Assembly (NCBI GenBank): GCA_965232455.1
Contig: OZ246981.1
Coordinates: forward strand, 62,001-126,000
Length of the DNA stretch: 64,000 nucleotides
Direction: 5' to 3'
From: JBFGFX01 sp965232455
GTDB lineage: Bacteria; Pseudomonadota; Gammaproteobacteria; Steroidobacterales; Woeseiaceae
A program made the translations under genes and the position numbers. Within the stretch, counting starts at the first letter, position 1. Every line of letters begins with the position of its first letter. A model generated the notes under the pieces. The model ran no database searches. It had not been told where the DNA came from and saw nothing but the letters and a program-made list of their open reading frames with translations. Below are positions 34,584 through 44,326 of this stretch, in pieces.

Positions 34584-36662
34584 TTATTCGGTCTGTTCGC
34601 TCAGTTCGGCCGCCAGCGCCTCCCAACTCGTGATCGGCAGCGAGCAATGGCTGCCGACACAGCGGTAGGCAACGGTTTCGCCGTCGACGGCCTTGCGCTC
34701 GGCGAGCGCGCCCGGCAGATCACCCTCGGCTTCGTCGATCGCGAATATCAGGCGGCGCGGTGCATAGAGCTTGGAAGCCGATGCCCGCCATTGGGAGATT
34801 TCCTTCGCGCCGCCGCGGAGGACAACGATCTCCGGGTGTTGCAGATACTCGTCCAACGCCGTTATCAGACTGACATGTCCGTGCGGGTATTCCTCCATTG
34901 TGCGCCACGCGTATCGCAGGGTCTTCTCGGCCGCATCCAGGTAGCGAGCGTCCCCAAGCAGGAAACCGAGTCGCTGGAGGGAAAACGCCGCAACGCCGTT
35001 GCCCGAAGGCGTCGCCTCGTCGGCTAACGGTTTCGGCCGGTGCATCAGCGTTTCCGCGTCGTCCGCCGTAAAGAAAAAGCCGCCGGCATCGTCGTCCAGG
35101 AAGTGCTCGAGGAGGAGGTCCGCGAGTCTGACGGCGAAGCGCAGGTGTTCCGGGTTCCACCGCGCTTGCAGCAGTTCGAGCAAGGCGTCCAGCATGAACG
35201 CGTGATCATCGAGGTAGGCGGTAAATTTCGACTGGCCGTCTTTGTAGACGGCGAGCAGTCGGCCGTCGTGCATCAGCTTGGCTCGAACGAAGTCAGCCGC
35301 GTCTGCGGCCGCGTCCACCAGGTCCGATCGCTCCAGGGAACGCCCCGCAATGGCCAGCCCCCGGATCACGAGCCCGTTCCACGAGGCGAGCTGCTTCTCA
35401 TCGCGGCCCGGCGGGGTTCGTTTTGCACGTTCCCGCAGTAGCCTGGTACGCGCGCGGTCGAATCGGCCTCCCAGTTCTTCTTCGCTGACGCTGCTGTCCG
35501 CGGCGATGGCGGAGAGGGATTCCCGAACCGTAAGGTGCCAGGCGCCCTCGAAGTTCGCGTTTTGATCCAAACCGAAATACCGGGCAAACGGCGGGTAGTC
35601 TTCGTCGTCGAGCAGACCTTCGACCTGCTCGGGTGTCCACACGTAATAACGGCCTTCCTCACCTTCCGAGTCGGCGTCGCGGGTCGAATAGAAGCCGCCC
35701 GACGGCGAGCGTAAATCGTGCAGCAGGTAGTCCGCCGTTTCTGCGGCGATCCGTCCGAACAGCGCCTCGCCGGTGGCGATATGCGCCTGGGAGTAAAGCG
35801 CCAGCAGCGGTCCGTTGTCGTACAACATCTTCTCGAAGTGCGGGATCTGCCAATAGCGGTCGACCGAATAACGGCAGAAGCCGCCGCCGAGCTGATCGTA
35901 AATCCCGCCTTCGGCCATGCGCGCCAGGGTCAACGACACCATGAACAGCGCTTCGACGTCCGGCTCGGCGCCGATTGCAGTGTTTCGCCAATGACGCAGC
36001 AGACGGTCCAGCGTCGTCGGGTGGGGAAACTTCGGTGCACTGCCGATGCCGCCGTATTCACGGTCGAAATTCTGCGCGATTTTTTCACGTGCCGCGCGGA
36101 TCGGCGTGTCGGCCAGGCGTAGATCGTCGTCGGCGCCCTCGGGTTCCAGCCGGTCGAAGATCGCGCTCAGCTGCTCGCCCTGAGCATTGACGTCCTCGGG
36201 GTTGTCGTCGAAATACGCCGAGACACGGCGCAAGAGGTCCGAAAACGCCGGCATGCCGTAACGCGCGTCTTTCGGAAAGTAGGTGCCGCCGAAAAACGGG
36301 CGCTGGTCCTTGGGACTCATGAACATCGTCAGCGGCCAGCCGCCCGGCCGCTGCGTCAGCAGCTGGTGCGCCGTCTGATAGATTTTGTCGATGTCCGGGC
36401 GCTCCTCACGATCGACCTTGATGTTGACGAAACGTTCGTTCATCAACTCGGCGGTTTGTTCGTCCTCGAACGATTCGTGCGCCATCACATGGCACCAGTG
36501 GCAGGCTGAATAGCCGATCGAGAGCAAAATCGGTTTACCGCTGGATCTGGCGAGGTCCAGCGCCTCTTCGCCCCAGGGATACCAGTCCACCGGATTGTCC
36601 ACGTGTTGCAGGAGGTACGGGCTGGTCTCGCCGGCCAGCCGGTTGGGCTTGTTGTCGGACAT
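34584..36662 (-). CDS. YyaL/DUF255 thioredoxin domain-containing protein
   Basis: 692 residues from ATG 36662; a GTG at 36695 is open in frame, but the family begins NRLAGETSPYLLQH. An N-terminal thioredoxin-like DUF255 domain has Cys54 and Cys57 in CHWCHVMAHESF. The rest is an (alpha/alpha)6 barrel like N-acylglucosamine epimerases or six-hairpin glycosidases (GGFYSTRDADSEGEEGRYYVW, then QLASWNGLVIRGLA). The family (spermatogenesis-associated 20 homologues) is widespread; the biochemical role is unclear. Confidence 0.9.
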   Translation of the reverse strand: MSDNKPNRLAGETSPYLLQHVDNPVDWYPWGEEALDLARSSGKPILLSIGYSACHWCHVMAHESFEDEQTAELMNERFVNIKVDREERPDIDKIYQTAHQLLTQRPGGWPLTMFMSPKDQRPFFGGTYFPKDARYGMPAFSDLLRRVSAYFDDNPEDVNAQGEQLSAIFDRLEPEGADDDLRLADTPIRAAREKIAQNFDREYGGIGSAPKFPHPTTLDRLLRHWRNTAIGAEPDVEALFMVSLTLARMAEGGIYDQLGGGFCRYSVDRYWQIPHFEKMLYDNGPLLALYSQAHIATGEALFGRIAAETADYLLHDLRSPSGGFYSTRDADSEGEEGRYYVWTPEQVEGLLDDEDYPPFARYFGLDQNANFEGAWHLTVRESLSAIAADSSVSEEELGGRFDRARTRLLRERAKRTPPGRDEKQLASWNGLVIRGLAIAGRSLERSDLVDAAADAADFVRAKLMHDGRLLAVYKDGQSKFTAYLDDHAFMLDALLELLQARWNPEHLRFAVRLADLLLEHFLDDDAGGFFFTADDAETLMHRPKPLADEATPSGNGVAAFSLQRLGFLLGDARYLDAAEKTLRYAWRTMEEYPHGHVSLITALDEYLQHPEIVVLRGGAKEISQWRASASKLYAPRRLIFAIDEAEGDLPGALAERKAVDGETVAYRCVGSHCSLPITSWEALAAELSEQTE

Positions 36663-36758
36663 TGTCGGAGCGCCGAGAAAAAGGCTGACAGCCACTATAA
36701 CCCATCGCTCGGCAACCGACCCTAGACTACGGCCGGCGAATTATGCAAGCTTGCCAGC

Positions 36759-37550
36759 ATGCTGACCTATCCGGATATCGACCCGGTCATCTTTTCGATC
36801 GGTTTCGTCAAGATCCGCTGGTACGGGCTGATGTACGTTCTCGGTTTCATCATCGCCTGGTACCTCGCGCGCAGGCGGTCCATAAAACCCTGGTCGATCA
36901 TCAAGCCCGCGCAGGTGGACGACCTGATTTTCTATTGCATGCTCGGCGTGATCGTCGGCGGCCGCCTCGGATACGTATTTTTCTACGGCTTTGACCAGCT
37001 GATGGACGACCCGCTTTACCTCGTCAAGATCACGGAGGGCGGTATGTCCTTCCACGGCGGTCTGGCGGGCGTCATGGTGGCCATGTGGCTCTACTCCCGA
37101 AAGCTTGGCGTCCGTATGTGGGGCCTGTGGGATTTTGTCGCTCCGCTTGCGCCGCTGGGGCTGTTTTTTGGCCGCATCGGCAACTTCATCAACGGTGAAC
37201 TCTGGGGCAAACCGACCGACGTCCCGTGGGCGTTCAAAGTCGGTGACGAGGTGTTGCATCCGTCGATGCTGTACGAGGCGATCCTCGAGGGATTGGTCCT
37301 CTTTGTCATCCTTTGGCTCTTTTCCGCCAGGGAACGGCCGTTCATGTCGGTGTCGGGGTTGTTCCTGCTGTTTTATGGCATATTTCGGTTCCTGGTCGAG
37401 TTCGTGCGCGTTCCCGACAGCCATCTCGGCTATCTTGCGTTCGACTGGCTGACGATGGGTCAGGTGCTGAGCACGCCGATGATCCTGCTCGGTGGCGCGA
37501 TGCTCGGATTGGCGTACAGGCGGCGTTCCGTATCAAAGGTAACTAACTGA
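36759..37550 (+). CDS. lgt: prolipoprotein diacylglyceryl transferase
   Basis: 263 residues with seven predicted transmembrane helices. The Lgt signature GRIGNFINGELWGK lies near residue 140, preceded by the GMSFHGGLAG helix. The enzyme transfers diacylglycerol from phosphatidylglycerol to the lipobox cysteine of prolipoproteins in the inner membrane, and this window alone encodes several lipoproteins. First of the lgt-thyA-folA run, with a single base before thyA. Confidence 0.95.
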   Translation: MLTYPDIDPVIFSIGFVKIRWYGLMYVLGFIIAWYLARRRSIKPWSIIKPAQVDDLIFYCMLGVIVGGRLGYVFFYGFDQLMDDPLYLVKITEGGMSFHGGLAGVMVAMWLYSRKLGVRMWGLWDFVAPLAPLGLFFGRIGNFINGELWGKPTDVPWAFKVGDEVLHPSMLYEAILEGLVLFVILWLFSARERPFMSVSGLFLLFYGIFRFLVEFVRVPDSHLGYLAFDWLTMGQVLSTPMILLGGAMLGLAYRRRSVSKVTN

Positions 37551-37551
37551 A

Positions 37552-38346
37552 ATGAAACAATATTTGGACATGATGCGCGAGGTCAGGGACAACGGCGTTC
37601 AAAAAGGCGACCGGACCGGCACCGGTACGCTGGCGATTTTCGGGTACCAGATGCGATTTGACCTGGGTGCGGGCTTCCCGCTGGTCACGACAAAAAAACT
37701 GCACGTCCGGTCCATCATCCATGAGCTTTTGTGGTTTCTCTCCGGAGACTCCAACGTTCGGTATTTGCAGGAGAACGGCGTTTCGATCTGGGATGCCTGG
37801 GCGGACGAGCAGGGTGAGCTGGGGCCCGTCTACGGCGTGCAATGGCGGAATTGGCCGACGTCCGACGGCGGGCACGTCGATCAGATCGCCGACGTGATCG
37901 AACGGATACGCGACAATCCCGACTCCCGGCGCATACTCGTCTGCGCGTGGAACGTCGGCGAGGTCGACAAGATGGCGTTGCCGCCGTGTCACTGCCTGTT
38001 CCAGTTTTACGTCGCGGACGGCAAGCTGTCGTGTCAGCTGTATCAGCGTAGCGCGGACATTTTTCTGGGCGTGCCGTTCAACATCGCCTCGTATTCGCTG
38101 CTGACGCACATGATCGCGCAGCAGACGGATCTGGGTGTCGGTGAGTTCATCTGGACGGGCGGCGACTGTCATCTCTACGCGAATCATCTGGAGCAGGCAA
38201 ACGAACAGCTGGGGCGGAGTCCGCTGCCGTTGCCGAGGCTTGCCATAAAGCGCCGTCCGCAGAGTATTTTCGACTACGAATACGAAGACTTCGAGATTCT
38301 GAACTACGAGTCGCATCCGCACATTCGCGCTGCCGTCGCGGTCTGA
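37552..38346 (+). CDS. thyA: thymidylate synthase
   Basis: 264 residues, the length of the E. coli enzyme. The catalytic Cys146 sits in LPPCHCLFQFYV, and the folate- and dUMP-binding parts are intact (RSIIHELLWFL; CQLYQRSADIFLGVPFNIASY). It makes dTMP from dUMP with methylene-tetrahydrofolate, yielding dihydrofolate for the folA product encoded nine bases downstream. It lies one base after lgt, as in many gammaproteobacteria. Confidence 0.97.
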   Translation: MKQYLDMMREVRDNGVQKGDRTGTGTLAIFGYQMRFDLGAGFPLVTTKKLHVRSIIHELLWFLSGDSNVRYLQENGVSIWDAWADEQGELGPVYGVQWRNWPTSDGGHVDQIADVIERIRDNPDSRRILVCAWNVGEVDKMALPPCHCLFQFYVADGKLSCQLYQRSADIFLGVPFNIASYSLLTHMIAQQTDLGVGEFIWTGGDCHLYANHLEQANEQLGRSPLPLPRLAIKRRPQSIFDYEYEDFEILNYESHPHIRAAVAV

Positions 38347-38355
38347 CGCCGGTAC

Positions 38356-38853
38356 GTGGATATCTCCATCGTCGTCGCCGCGTCGTCCAGCGGCGTCATC
38401 GGCAACAACGGCGGCCTGCCGTGGCATTTGCCCGACGATCTCAAGCGGTTCAAGGCAATCACGATGGGAAAGCCGATCGTCATGGGTCGGCGTACTCATG
38501 AATCCATCGGTCGGCCGCTGCCGGGCAGGCGGAACATCGTGATCACGCGTCAGGCCGGTTACGCTGCCGACGGTTGTACTGTCGTTTCGAGTCCGGCGGA
38601 TGCCCTGCGCGCGGCCGGCGACGTCCGGGAAGTCATGGTCATCGGCGGCGGCGATATCTATCGGCAGTTTCTACGGCTGGCCGATCGTGTTTACCTGACT
38701 CGCGTGGAGGCGGACGTAGAGGGCGATACCTATTTTCCCGACCTCGACCCGGAAGATTGGCAGCTTGTGGAAAGAGAGGACTTTCCGCGGAACGCGGAGC
38801 GCGAGTACGGATTCAGCACGCTTGTCATGGAACGTGTCCGCGGAACTCAGTAA
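38356..38853 (+). CDS. folA: dihydrofolate reductase
   Basis: 165 residues starting with GTG 38356. DHFR motifs: SSGVIGNNGGLPWHLPDDLKRF, then IVMGRRTHESIGRPLPGRRNIV, and VMVIGGGDIYRQF for NADPH. It regenerates tetrahydrofolate for the adjacent thyA reaction. It is separated from thyA by nine bases and likely cotranscribed. In E. coli folA is at the end of the apaH region; here it has moved to thyA. Confidence 0.95.
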   Translation: MDISIVVAASSSGVIGNNGGLPWHLPDDLKRFKAITMGKPIVMGRRTHESIGRPLPGRRNIVITRQAGYAADGCTVVSSPADALRAAGDVREVMVIGGGDIYRQFLRLADRVYLTRVEADVEGDTYFPDLDPEDWQLVEREDFPRNAEREYGFSTLVMERVRGTQ

Positions 38854-38976
38854 CGCTATTGGCGGCGGCGCGATACTCGTACATCAGATCGTCACAATAC
38901 CGTTAAACTGCTGTCAACTTCGAGGCTTAATCTCGCACACGTGCCCGATGTCGGGAACGGCCGAAAGGAAGTACGC

Positions 38977-39846
38977 GTGCGCATGGCGGAGTCGCTGGAA
39001 CGTCTTACACTGCCCGAGCGCGTCAACTTCCTGCTGACCAACCGAATTCCGAGGCGTTGGCTGACGCTTTTCATGGGCAGGTTCAGCAAGATCGAGCACC
39101 CGGCGGTTCGCGCGTTGTCGATCGCCGTCTGGAAACTGTTCGTCGACGATCTGCGTTTGCACGAGGCGAAAAAGGCCCGGTTCGACAGCCTGCACGATTG
39201 TTTCATTCGCGAACTCAAACCGGGGTCGCGGATCGTTGACGCCGATCCCCTGACGGTCACGAGTCCCTGCGACGCCGTCATCGGTGAATTTGGCGAGGTT
39301 TGCGGCCTCGAAGCCATTCAGGCCAAGGGCTTTCCCTATTCAATCGCGGACCTGCTCGGCGCCCGTCAGAACGCGGAACGCTTCCGGGACGGACGTTTTC
39401 TGACCTTGCGTATCAAATCCAGCATGTATCATCGCTTTCACGCGCCCTGGGACGGGCGCATCGACGACGTTCTCTATATCTCCGGCGATACCTGGAACGT
39501 CAATCCCATTGCGCTGAAGACCGTCGAGCGTCTGTTCTGCAAGAACGAGCGTGCGGTATTCGACCTGCAGCCCGCTTCCGGAACCGCCGCCGTCACGATG
39601 GTCGCCGTTGCCGCGATTCTCGTCGCAAGTATCCGTATCCATGGCGTCAACGAGGCTTTGAATCTCCGCTATCGCGGCGGCAATACGATCTCCTGTGATC
39701 TGGATTTCCGAAAAGGCGATGAAATCGGTTATTTCGAGCACGGCTCGACGATCGTCCTGTTTACGACGCCCGAGTTCCGGTTTCTCGAATCGATCTCGGT
39801 GGGCGACACCGTCCGTATGGGGCAGGCGATCATGCGCAAGGGCTGA
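38977..39846 (+). CDS. psd: phosphatidylserine decarboxylase
   Basis: About 289 residues; the frame is open from GTG 38941. GTG 38977 has AAGGAA six bases upstream, while ATG 38983 is also possible. The Psd features are the SPCDAVIGEFGEV and RIKSSMYHRFHAPWDG strands and the self-cleavage site GST in YFEHGSTIVLF. That Ser becomes the pyruvoyl prosthetic group of the alpha chain after autoproteolysis, leaving an alpha chain of about 35 residues. It makes phosphatidylethanolamine at the inner membrane. It is 90 to 130 bases after folA. Confidence 0.93.
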   Translation: MRMAESLERLTLPERVNFLLTNRIPRRWLTLFMGRFSKIEHPAVRALSIAVWKLFVDDLRLHEAKKARFDSLHDCFIRELKPGSRIVDADPLTVTSPCDAVIGEFGEVCGLEAIQAKGFPYSIADLLGARQNAERFRDGRFLTLRIKSSMYHRFHAPWDGRIDDVLYISGDTWNVNPIALKTVERLFCKNERAVFDLQPASGTAAVTMVAVAAILVASIRIHGVNEALNLRYRGGNTISCDLDFRKGDEIGYFEHGSTIVLFTTPEFRFLESISVGDTVRMGQAIMRKG

Positions 39847-39952
39847 AACGATCGCGTCGGTTATTCGCAACGTTTTCAACAATGGACGGTAACGTTCTAA
39901 TCATATTTGGCGATTAATCTAGGTAAGTCTTACAGCGAGGTGCCATGCGACG

Positions 39953-40633
39953 ATGAGCCAATCCACCGGAAAACTCCCGGCAGACCGTAAACCCACGTTC
40001 CGGGACGAACTGCAAACTCAGCGATGGGACGATCATCGTTATTATCACCACAGCCGGATCAACCAGTCTCTGCATCTCCTGAGCGCTACCTGTTTCCTGA
40101 TGTGTTATGCGCTCTTGTGGGTAGACGCGACCGCGGCGGCCATGCTCGGTTGGTTCGTCGCGATGTGCTCGAGGCAGATCGGTCACTTCTTCTTTGAACC
40201 GAAAGTCTACGACGAGGTGAACCAGGCGACTCACGAGCACAAGGAAGCGATCAAGGTAGGTTACAACCTTCGCCGGAAGCGCATTTTACAGTTTGCCTGG
40301 GCGGTTTCGCCGCTCCTGCTCTACCTCTATCCGTCGTTTTTCGGTTTGTTCACGCCGCATGCGGACTGGGATCAGTTTACCCAGAATCTTGCCATCCTGT
40401 GGATCGCGCTGGCCGTGGCCGCGCTGCTCATGCGGACGGTGCATCTTTTCTTCATCGAGAACGTGCAGACGGGGCTCGTCTGGGCGACAAAAATCATGAC
40501 CGACCCGTTTCACGACTTCAAGCTCTATCTAAAGTCGCCGTTGTATCTGCTGAAGGGTGAGTTGATCGATCCGATGATCCACGTCAACCGTCAGATCGAC
40601 ACGGACGAAGATGATCGCGAGGCCATTGCCTGA
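39953..40633 (+). CDS. Mpo1/DUF962-like membrane protein
   Basis: 226 residues with about four transmembrane helices (near 44-60, 62-80, 112-135, 143-165). Conserved-looking histidines are HHSRINQSLH (residues 32-41) and RQIGHFFFEP. The HH/GHxxxE spacing resembles the Mpo1/YGL010w/DUF962 group of Fe(II)-dependent lipid dioxygenases. The resemblance is partial, so the function is provisional. It sits after psd and before the convergent aminotransferase. Confidence 0.6.
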   Translation: MSQSTGKLPADRKPTFRDELQTQRWDDHRYYHHSRINQSLHLLSATCFLMCYALLWVDATAAAMLGWFVAMCSRQIGHFFFEPKVYDEVNQATHEHKEAIKVGYNLRRKRILQFAWAVSPLLLYLYPSFFGLFTPHADWDQFTQNLAILWIALAVAALLMRTVHLFFIENVQTGLVWATKIMTDPFHDFKLYLKSPLYLLKGELIDPMIHVNRQIDTDEDDREAIA

Positions 40634-40646
40634 TCGGCGCGGTCCG

Positions 40647-42311
40647 TTAAAGGATATGCTCGGTAAGCCGGCGTGTGAACATTTCGCGTAACACCCGCCG
40701 GTTGATGGAACGGTTGCTTACCGACTCGGGTGAGGACCACCAGCCGTCTGACTGCATTTGGTTCGCCGCTTCGACGATGCGGCTCACGACGGCGGCAAAG
40801 TCCGCGTCGCTGTAGTCGTGACTGAATATCAGGCGTCCAGTGCCTACCCAGCTCAGGCTCAGGCCCTGTGCCCTGAGGTAATACTGTAACAGCCAGTTGT
40901 ATCGGCCCGGGCGCGTGTAAGTGAGCGTCCAGATCGACGACAGGTTGTGTACCCGCACGGGGAAGCCGTGCTTCTCGAGCTTCCCGTTCAGGTGCGCCGC
41001 ACGCGTGTTCCATAACGCGTCTGCGGATTGCAATGCGGCTCTGGTGTCTTCCGACATTACATGCCGCAGGAAACCGTTCATGCTCGCCATCACGTAAGGG
41101 TGCGAATTGAAAGTGCCGCGGGCAAAACAGATGTCCGCCGGACGCTCGTCCCGAAATCGCTTCATGAGCTCCGATTTACCGGCCAGCACACCGATGGGCA
41201 GACCGCCGCCGATCGTCTTGCCGTAGGTCGCCATGTCGGCGTGAACGTCAAAATACTCCTGCGCACCGCCCACGCCGAGGCGAAAGCCGACGAACACTTC
41301 GTCGAATATCAGGGCGATAGCGTTCTTTGTGCAGGCCTCTCGAAGGCGTCGTAGCCACCTGCCGTACGCGACGCGGTCGAACTTCGCCCGGCGGCTGCTG
41401 TTGATCAGCATTGCGTCACTGCTGGCGCTCGCGTTCGGATGCAGCGCCTGCAGCGGATTCACCAGCACGCAGGCGATGTCTTTGCGCGTTTTCAGCACCT
41501 GTAGCGTGTTTTCGCTCATGTCCTTGAGCATATAGATGTCGTTCACGGATCGGCGATGCCCGATGCCGGCCTGTACTCCGTCCCACCAGCCGTGATACGC
41601 GCCACAGAACACGACCAGTTTGGAGCGACCGGTGTGGTAACGCGACAGACGAACTGCCTGCATGACGGCTTCCGTACCCGACATGTGGAACGACACTTCG
41701 TCGAGTCCGGAGACCTCCCGAATCCTCGAGACATTGTCCGCGATCACAGGATGATACGGTCCGAGAACCGGGCCGAGGTCGCCGGCCAGCTCGACGGCGT
41801 CCCGAATGCACGTTTTGTAGAAGTCGTACCCGAGGAGATTCACACCGTACGATCCGCCCAGATCGTAAGACCAGTTGCCGTCCAGGTCTTTCAGCCTTAC
41901 CCCCGACGTCGCTTCCGCCATCATGCCCAATGGCAGTTCTTCGCTAACCAGTCCTCGAAACTGGAACGGTACGCGGTTTGCGTTGGTGAATTGCATGTCG
42001 GAGATGGCGGGTTCGACAGCCGCCGTCCGTGCGACCGTCGTCGTCGCCTTGGCGGCCAACGCCGCCGACAGCCGGTCGAAAGCTTTTTTACGTTTTTCGA
42101 CGAGTTGCGCAGATGCGCCGTCGCAGCCGAACGCGGCTTCGCGCGGATACTCGTAAAATGGGATCAGCCTCGACAGCCATCGCGACACGCGTGCATGCCC
42201 TTGTAGGGAAGGGTGTTTTGCCCGGGAAAGCCGTAGCCGAACCTGAACCCTGCGGAGAACGATGAGTAGCGCCACGGCGCCCAGAGCGTAAAACACGAAT
42301 AACGGGTTCAT
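40647..42311 (-). CDS. class III PLP-dependent aminotransferase with N-terminal membrane anchor
   Basis: 554 residues. Residues 1-20 are a transmembrane anchor, unusual for this fold. The body is glutamate-1-semialdehyde 2,1-aminomutase-like: SFHMSGTEAVMQAVRLSRYHTGR, FCGAYHGWWDG, LIFDEVFVGFRLG and the PLP lysine in YGKTIGGGLPIGVLAGK. It is longer than GSAM (about 430), mostly because of about 110 extra N-terminal residues. It lies six bases after a membrane-anchored methyltransferase and probably acts on a lipid-linked or membrane substrate. No haem pathway gene is nearby. Confidence 0.87.
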   Translation of the reverse strand: MNPLFVFYALGAVALLIVLRRVQVRLRLSRAKHPSLQGHARVSRWLSRLIPFYEYPREAAFGCDGASAQLVEKRKKAFDRLSAALAAKATTTVARTAAVEPAISDMQFTNANRVPFQFRGLVSEELPLGMMAEATSGVRLKDLDGNWSYDLGGSYGVNLLGYDFYKTCIRDAVELAGDLGPVLGPYHPVIADNVSRIREVSGLDEVSFHMSGTEAVMQAVRLSRYHTGRSKLVVFCGAYHGWWDGVQAGIGHRRSVNDIYMLKDMSENTLQVLKTRKDIACVLVNPLQALHPNASASSDAMLINSSRRAKFDRVAYGRWLRRLREACTKNAIALIFDEVFVGFRLGVGGAQEYFDVHADMATYGKTIGGGLPIGVLAGKSELMKRFRDERPADICFARGTFNSHPYVMASMNGFLRHVMSEDTRAALQSADALWNTRAAHLNGKLEKHGFPVRVHNLSSIWTLTYTRPGRYNWLLQYYLRAQGLSLSWVGTGRLIFSHDYSDADFAAVVSRIVEAANQMQSDGWWSSPESVSNRSINRRVLREMFTRRLTEHIL

Positions 42312-42317
42312 GCGTTT

Positions 42318-42815
42318 TCAGGCTGCGATTTTTTGTCCGATCCGGGCTTGAAGCCTGCGGGCAAACGGCAGTTGAACGCGCGCCGGCAGGCTGCGATGGA
42401 CTTTACGAACGGTCAGAAAAAGCCATTTGTGCTCGAGCACGTTCAACGCCGCCGCGAGATCCCAGACGGGCGGCAGCACGTACACGACGTTCTTGGCGAC
42501 GCGTCTCAACTCCCGGTCGAAACGCTGCGGATAGTCGATGTGCTCGGCCGTATGCGAGCAGAGCGCGGTCTCGAATTGCCCGTCCGCGAACGGCAATTTG
42601 TAGATGTTGTCCACGCGAACGAAATTGGGTACGTCGCTGTGCTGCACGATATCCGCATTGACTCCGCCGCCGTCCGTTGTGCCGCAACAGATATTCAGAT
42701 CCCAGCGCTGTCGGGCGATGATGTCGGCCTTAAGGTGGCTATAGCTGTACCAGTGGAGGAAGACAATGACGGCCGTTACGGTGGCTGCAAACACCAGGAA
42801 ATAAATCAGTATCAT
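42318..42815 (-). CDS. membrane-anchored methyltransferase-like protein
   Basis: 165 residues with one N-terminal transmembrane segment (2-24). A short Methyltransf_11-type fold follows: NICCGTTDGGGVNADIV in place of the GxGxG loop, LPFADGQFETALCSHTAEHID, and RVAKNVVYVLPP. It is much shorter than a typical methyltransferase (about 230 or more), so activity is uncertain. It is the gene before the anchored aminotransferase, on the same strand. Both carry membrane anchors, which is the reason to think they share a membrane substrate. Confidence 0.7.
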   Translation of the reverse strand: MILIYFLVFAATVTAVIVFLHWYSYSHLKADIIARQRWDLNICCGTTDGGGVNADIVQHSDVPNFVRVDNIYKLPFADGQFETALCSHTAEHIDYPQRFDRELRRVAKNVVYVLPPVWDLAAALNVLEHKWLFLTVRKVHRSLPARVQLPFARRLQARIGQKIAA

Positions 42816-42975
42816 TCAGGTTCACTTTCGGCGGGTCGGTACGCAGAGTAAACCGTGCGATCGTTACAGGTTGATTACGAAGCGGGCCGTATCCGAATTC
42901 GTGTAGAGGTCCGTCCCGTTGAAAGTTCTGAACCGGGAGCCTGGGACGATGCCGTTCATATCGCGGCGGCTCGCG

Positions 42976-44325
42976 CTATTGCATGGCGTCGAGTCGTTCG
43001 GCTGCAAGCCGCTCCGCATGGTCGATGTCGATATCATCCAGCGTTTCCGCGTCCCGGGTCAGTTCCAGCAGCAGCGTCGCCTGCAAGCGGCCACGCGATT
43101 GTGCGACCGCGTAGGGAATCTCGTCGTGGAACATCACCATCGAATATTGCGGTATGAAACGATCCGGTATGCGCCGCTCCAGCTCGAACGACAGCGCTTT
43201 CCGCAGCGCGAATTTCGGATCGAGCACCGTATCGCGCATCTCCACGTAGTTTTCGAGCGCCATATCGGCGATCGCGTTGGCGTTCGCAAGCTGAATGGAT
43301 TCGTATTCGGCAAACAATTCGGCCCAAACCGGGTCACCGCGCCGCGAGAGGAGCTCATCGAGTACAACGCAGTCCTCGAACGCCAGGTTCATACCCTGGC
43401 CGTGAAATGGCACGACGGCGTGCGCGGCGTCACCGACCAACAGGACCTTGTCCGCATCGTGCCAATGGCCGCAGCGAACCGTGCCGAGTATCCCGACGGG
43501 GTTGTTCATGTAGTCGCCGACGAGATCCGGGATCAGCGGCACGACGTCGGCAAAATTCCTGTCGAAAAAAGCGGCGACCTTGTCTTCCGAATCGAGTTCC
43601 GCAAAGCTGTCGGGACCCTCGTTGGGCATGAACAGCGTCAGCGTGAAATCGCCGCCGGGATTCGGCAGGGCAATTAGCATGAATTCACCCCGCGGCCAGA
43701 TATGCAGCGCGTCCGGTTCCATCTCGAAAGAGCCGTCCGCTCTCGGCGGAATCGTCAGTTCCTTGTAACTGTGCGGGAGCAGTTCCTCGGTGGGCGCAAG
43801 GTCTCCATGACGGTCGTAGGCCCGCCGAAACACCGAGCCGGCGCCGTCCGTCGCGATGATGGTTTTTGCCGGCAGCGAATACCGTTCATCGCCGCTGCCG
43901 ATCTGAACGCTGGCGGAGACGGGGTCATAGCTCAGGACCGCGTGCTCGAACAGGATCTCGACGCCGTGACGGTCAATTGCGCATTCGATGAGGATGCGAT
44001 TCAATGCCGCACGCGACACCGAATAGATCAACTCGTGTTCGCGCTGGCCGTAAGGCAGCAGCTCCCTGCTGCCGTCCGGTTCGTGGATCATGCGGCCGCG
44101 CATCGGCATCAGCAGTTCCTCGACCTGCGCGAAGACGCCCGCTCGTTTCAGGCCGCGGATGCCGCGCGACGACAGCGCCAGATTGATTGAGCGGCCGGCC
44201 ACGTGCTCGGCGCCGCGGGGGTCGGCCCGAAGCTCCCGTATCGTAACCGGGTATCCGTGCCGCGCCAGCATGATGGAAAGAAGGCTGCCGCACAAGCCGG
44301 CCCCAAATACGTTGATACGTTCCAT
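42976..44325 (-). CDS. kmo: kynurenine 3-monooxygenase
   Basis: 449 residues. FAD-dependent aromatic hydroxylase with the dinucleotide motif VFGAGLCGSLLSIMLA at the N-terminus and the second FAD motif GDAAHAVVPFHGQGMNLAFEDC near residue 295. GRSINLALSSRGIRGL is a KMO-specific stretch. It converts L-kynurenine to 3-hydroxykynurenine with NADPH and oxygen. It is one base after kynU and forms the distal end of the kynurenine operon. Confidence 0.93.
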   Translation of the reverse strand: MERINVFGAGLCGSLLSIMLARHGYPVTIRELRADPRGAEHVAGRSINLALSSRGIRGLKRAGVFAQVEELLMPMRGRMIHEPDGSRELLPYGQREHELIYSVSRAALNRILIECAIDRHGVEILFEHAVLSYDPVSASVQIGSGDERYSLPAKTIIATDGAGSVFRRAYDRHGDLAPTEELLPHSYKELTIPPRADGSFEMEPDALHIWPRGEFMLIALPNPGGDFTLTLFMPNEGPDSFAELDSEDKVAAFFDRNFADVVPLIPDLVGDYMNNPVGILGTVRCGHWHDADKVLLVGDAAHAVVPFHGQGMNLAFEDCVVLDELLSRRGDPVWAELFAEYESIQLANANAIADMALENYVEMRDTVLDPKFALRKALSFELERRIPDRFIPQYSMVMFHDEIPYAVAQSRGRLQATLLLELTRDAETLDDIDIDHAERLAAERLDAMQ

Positions 44326-44326
44326 C

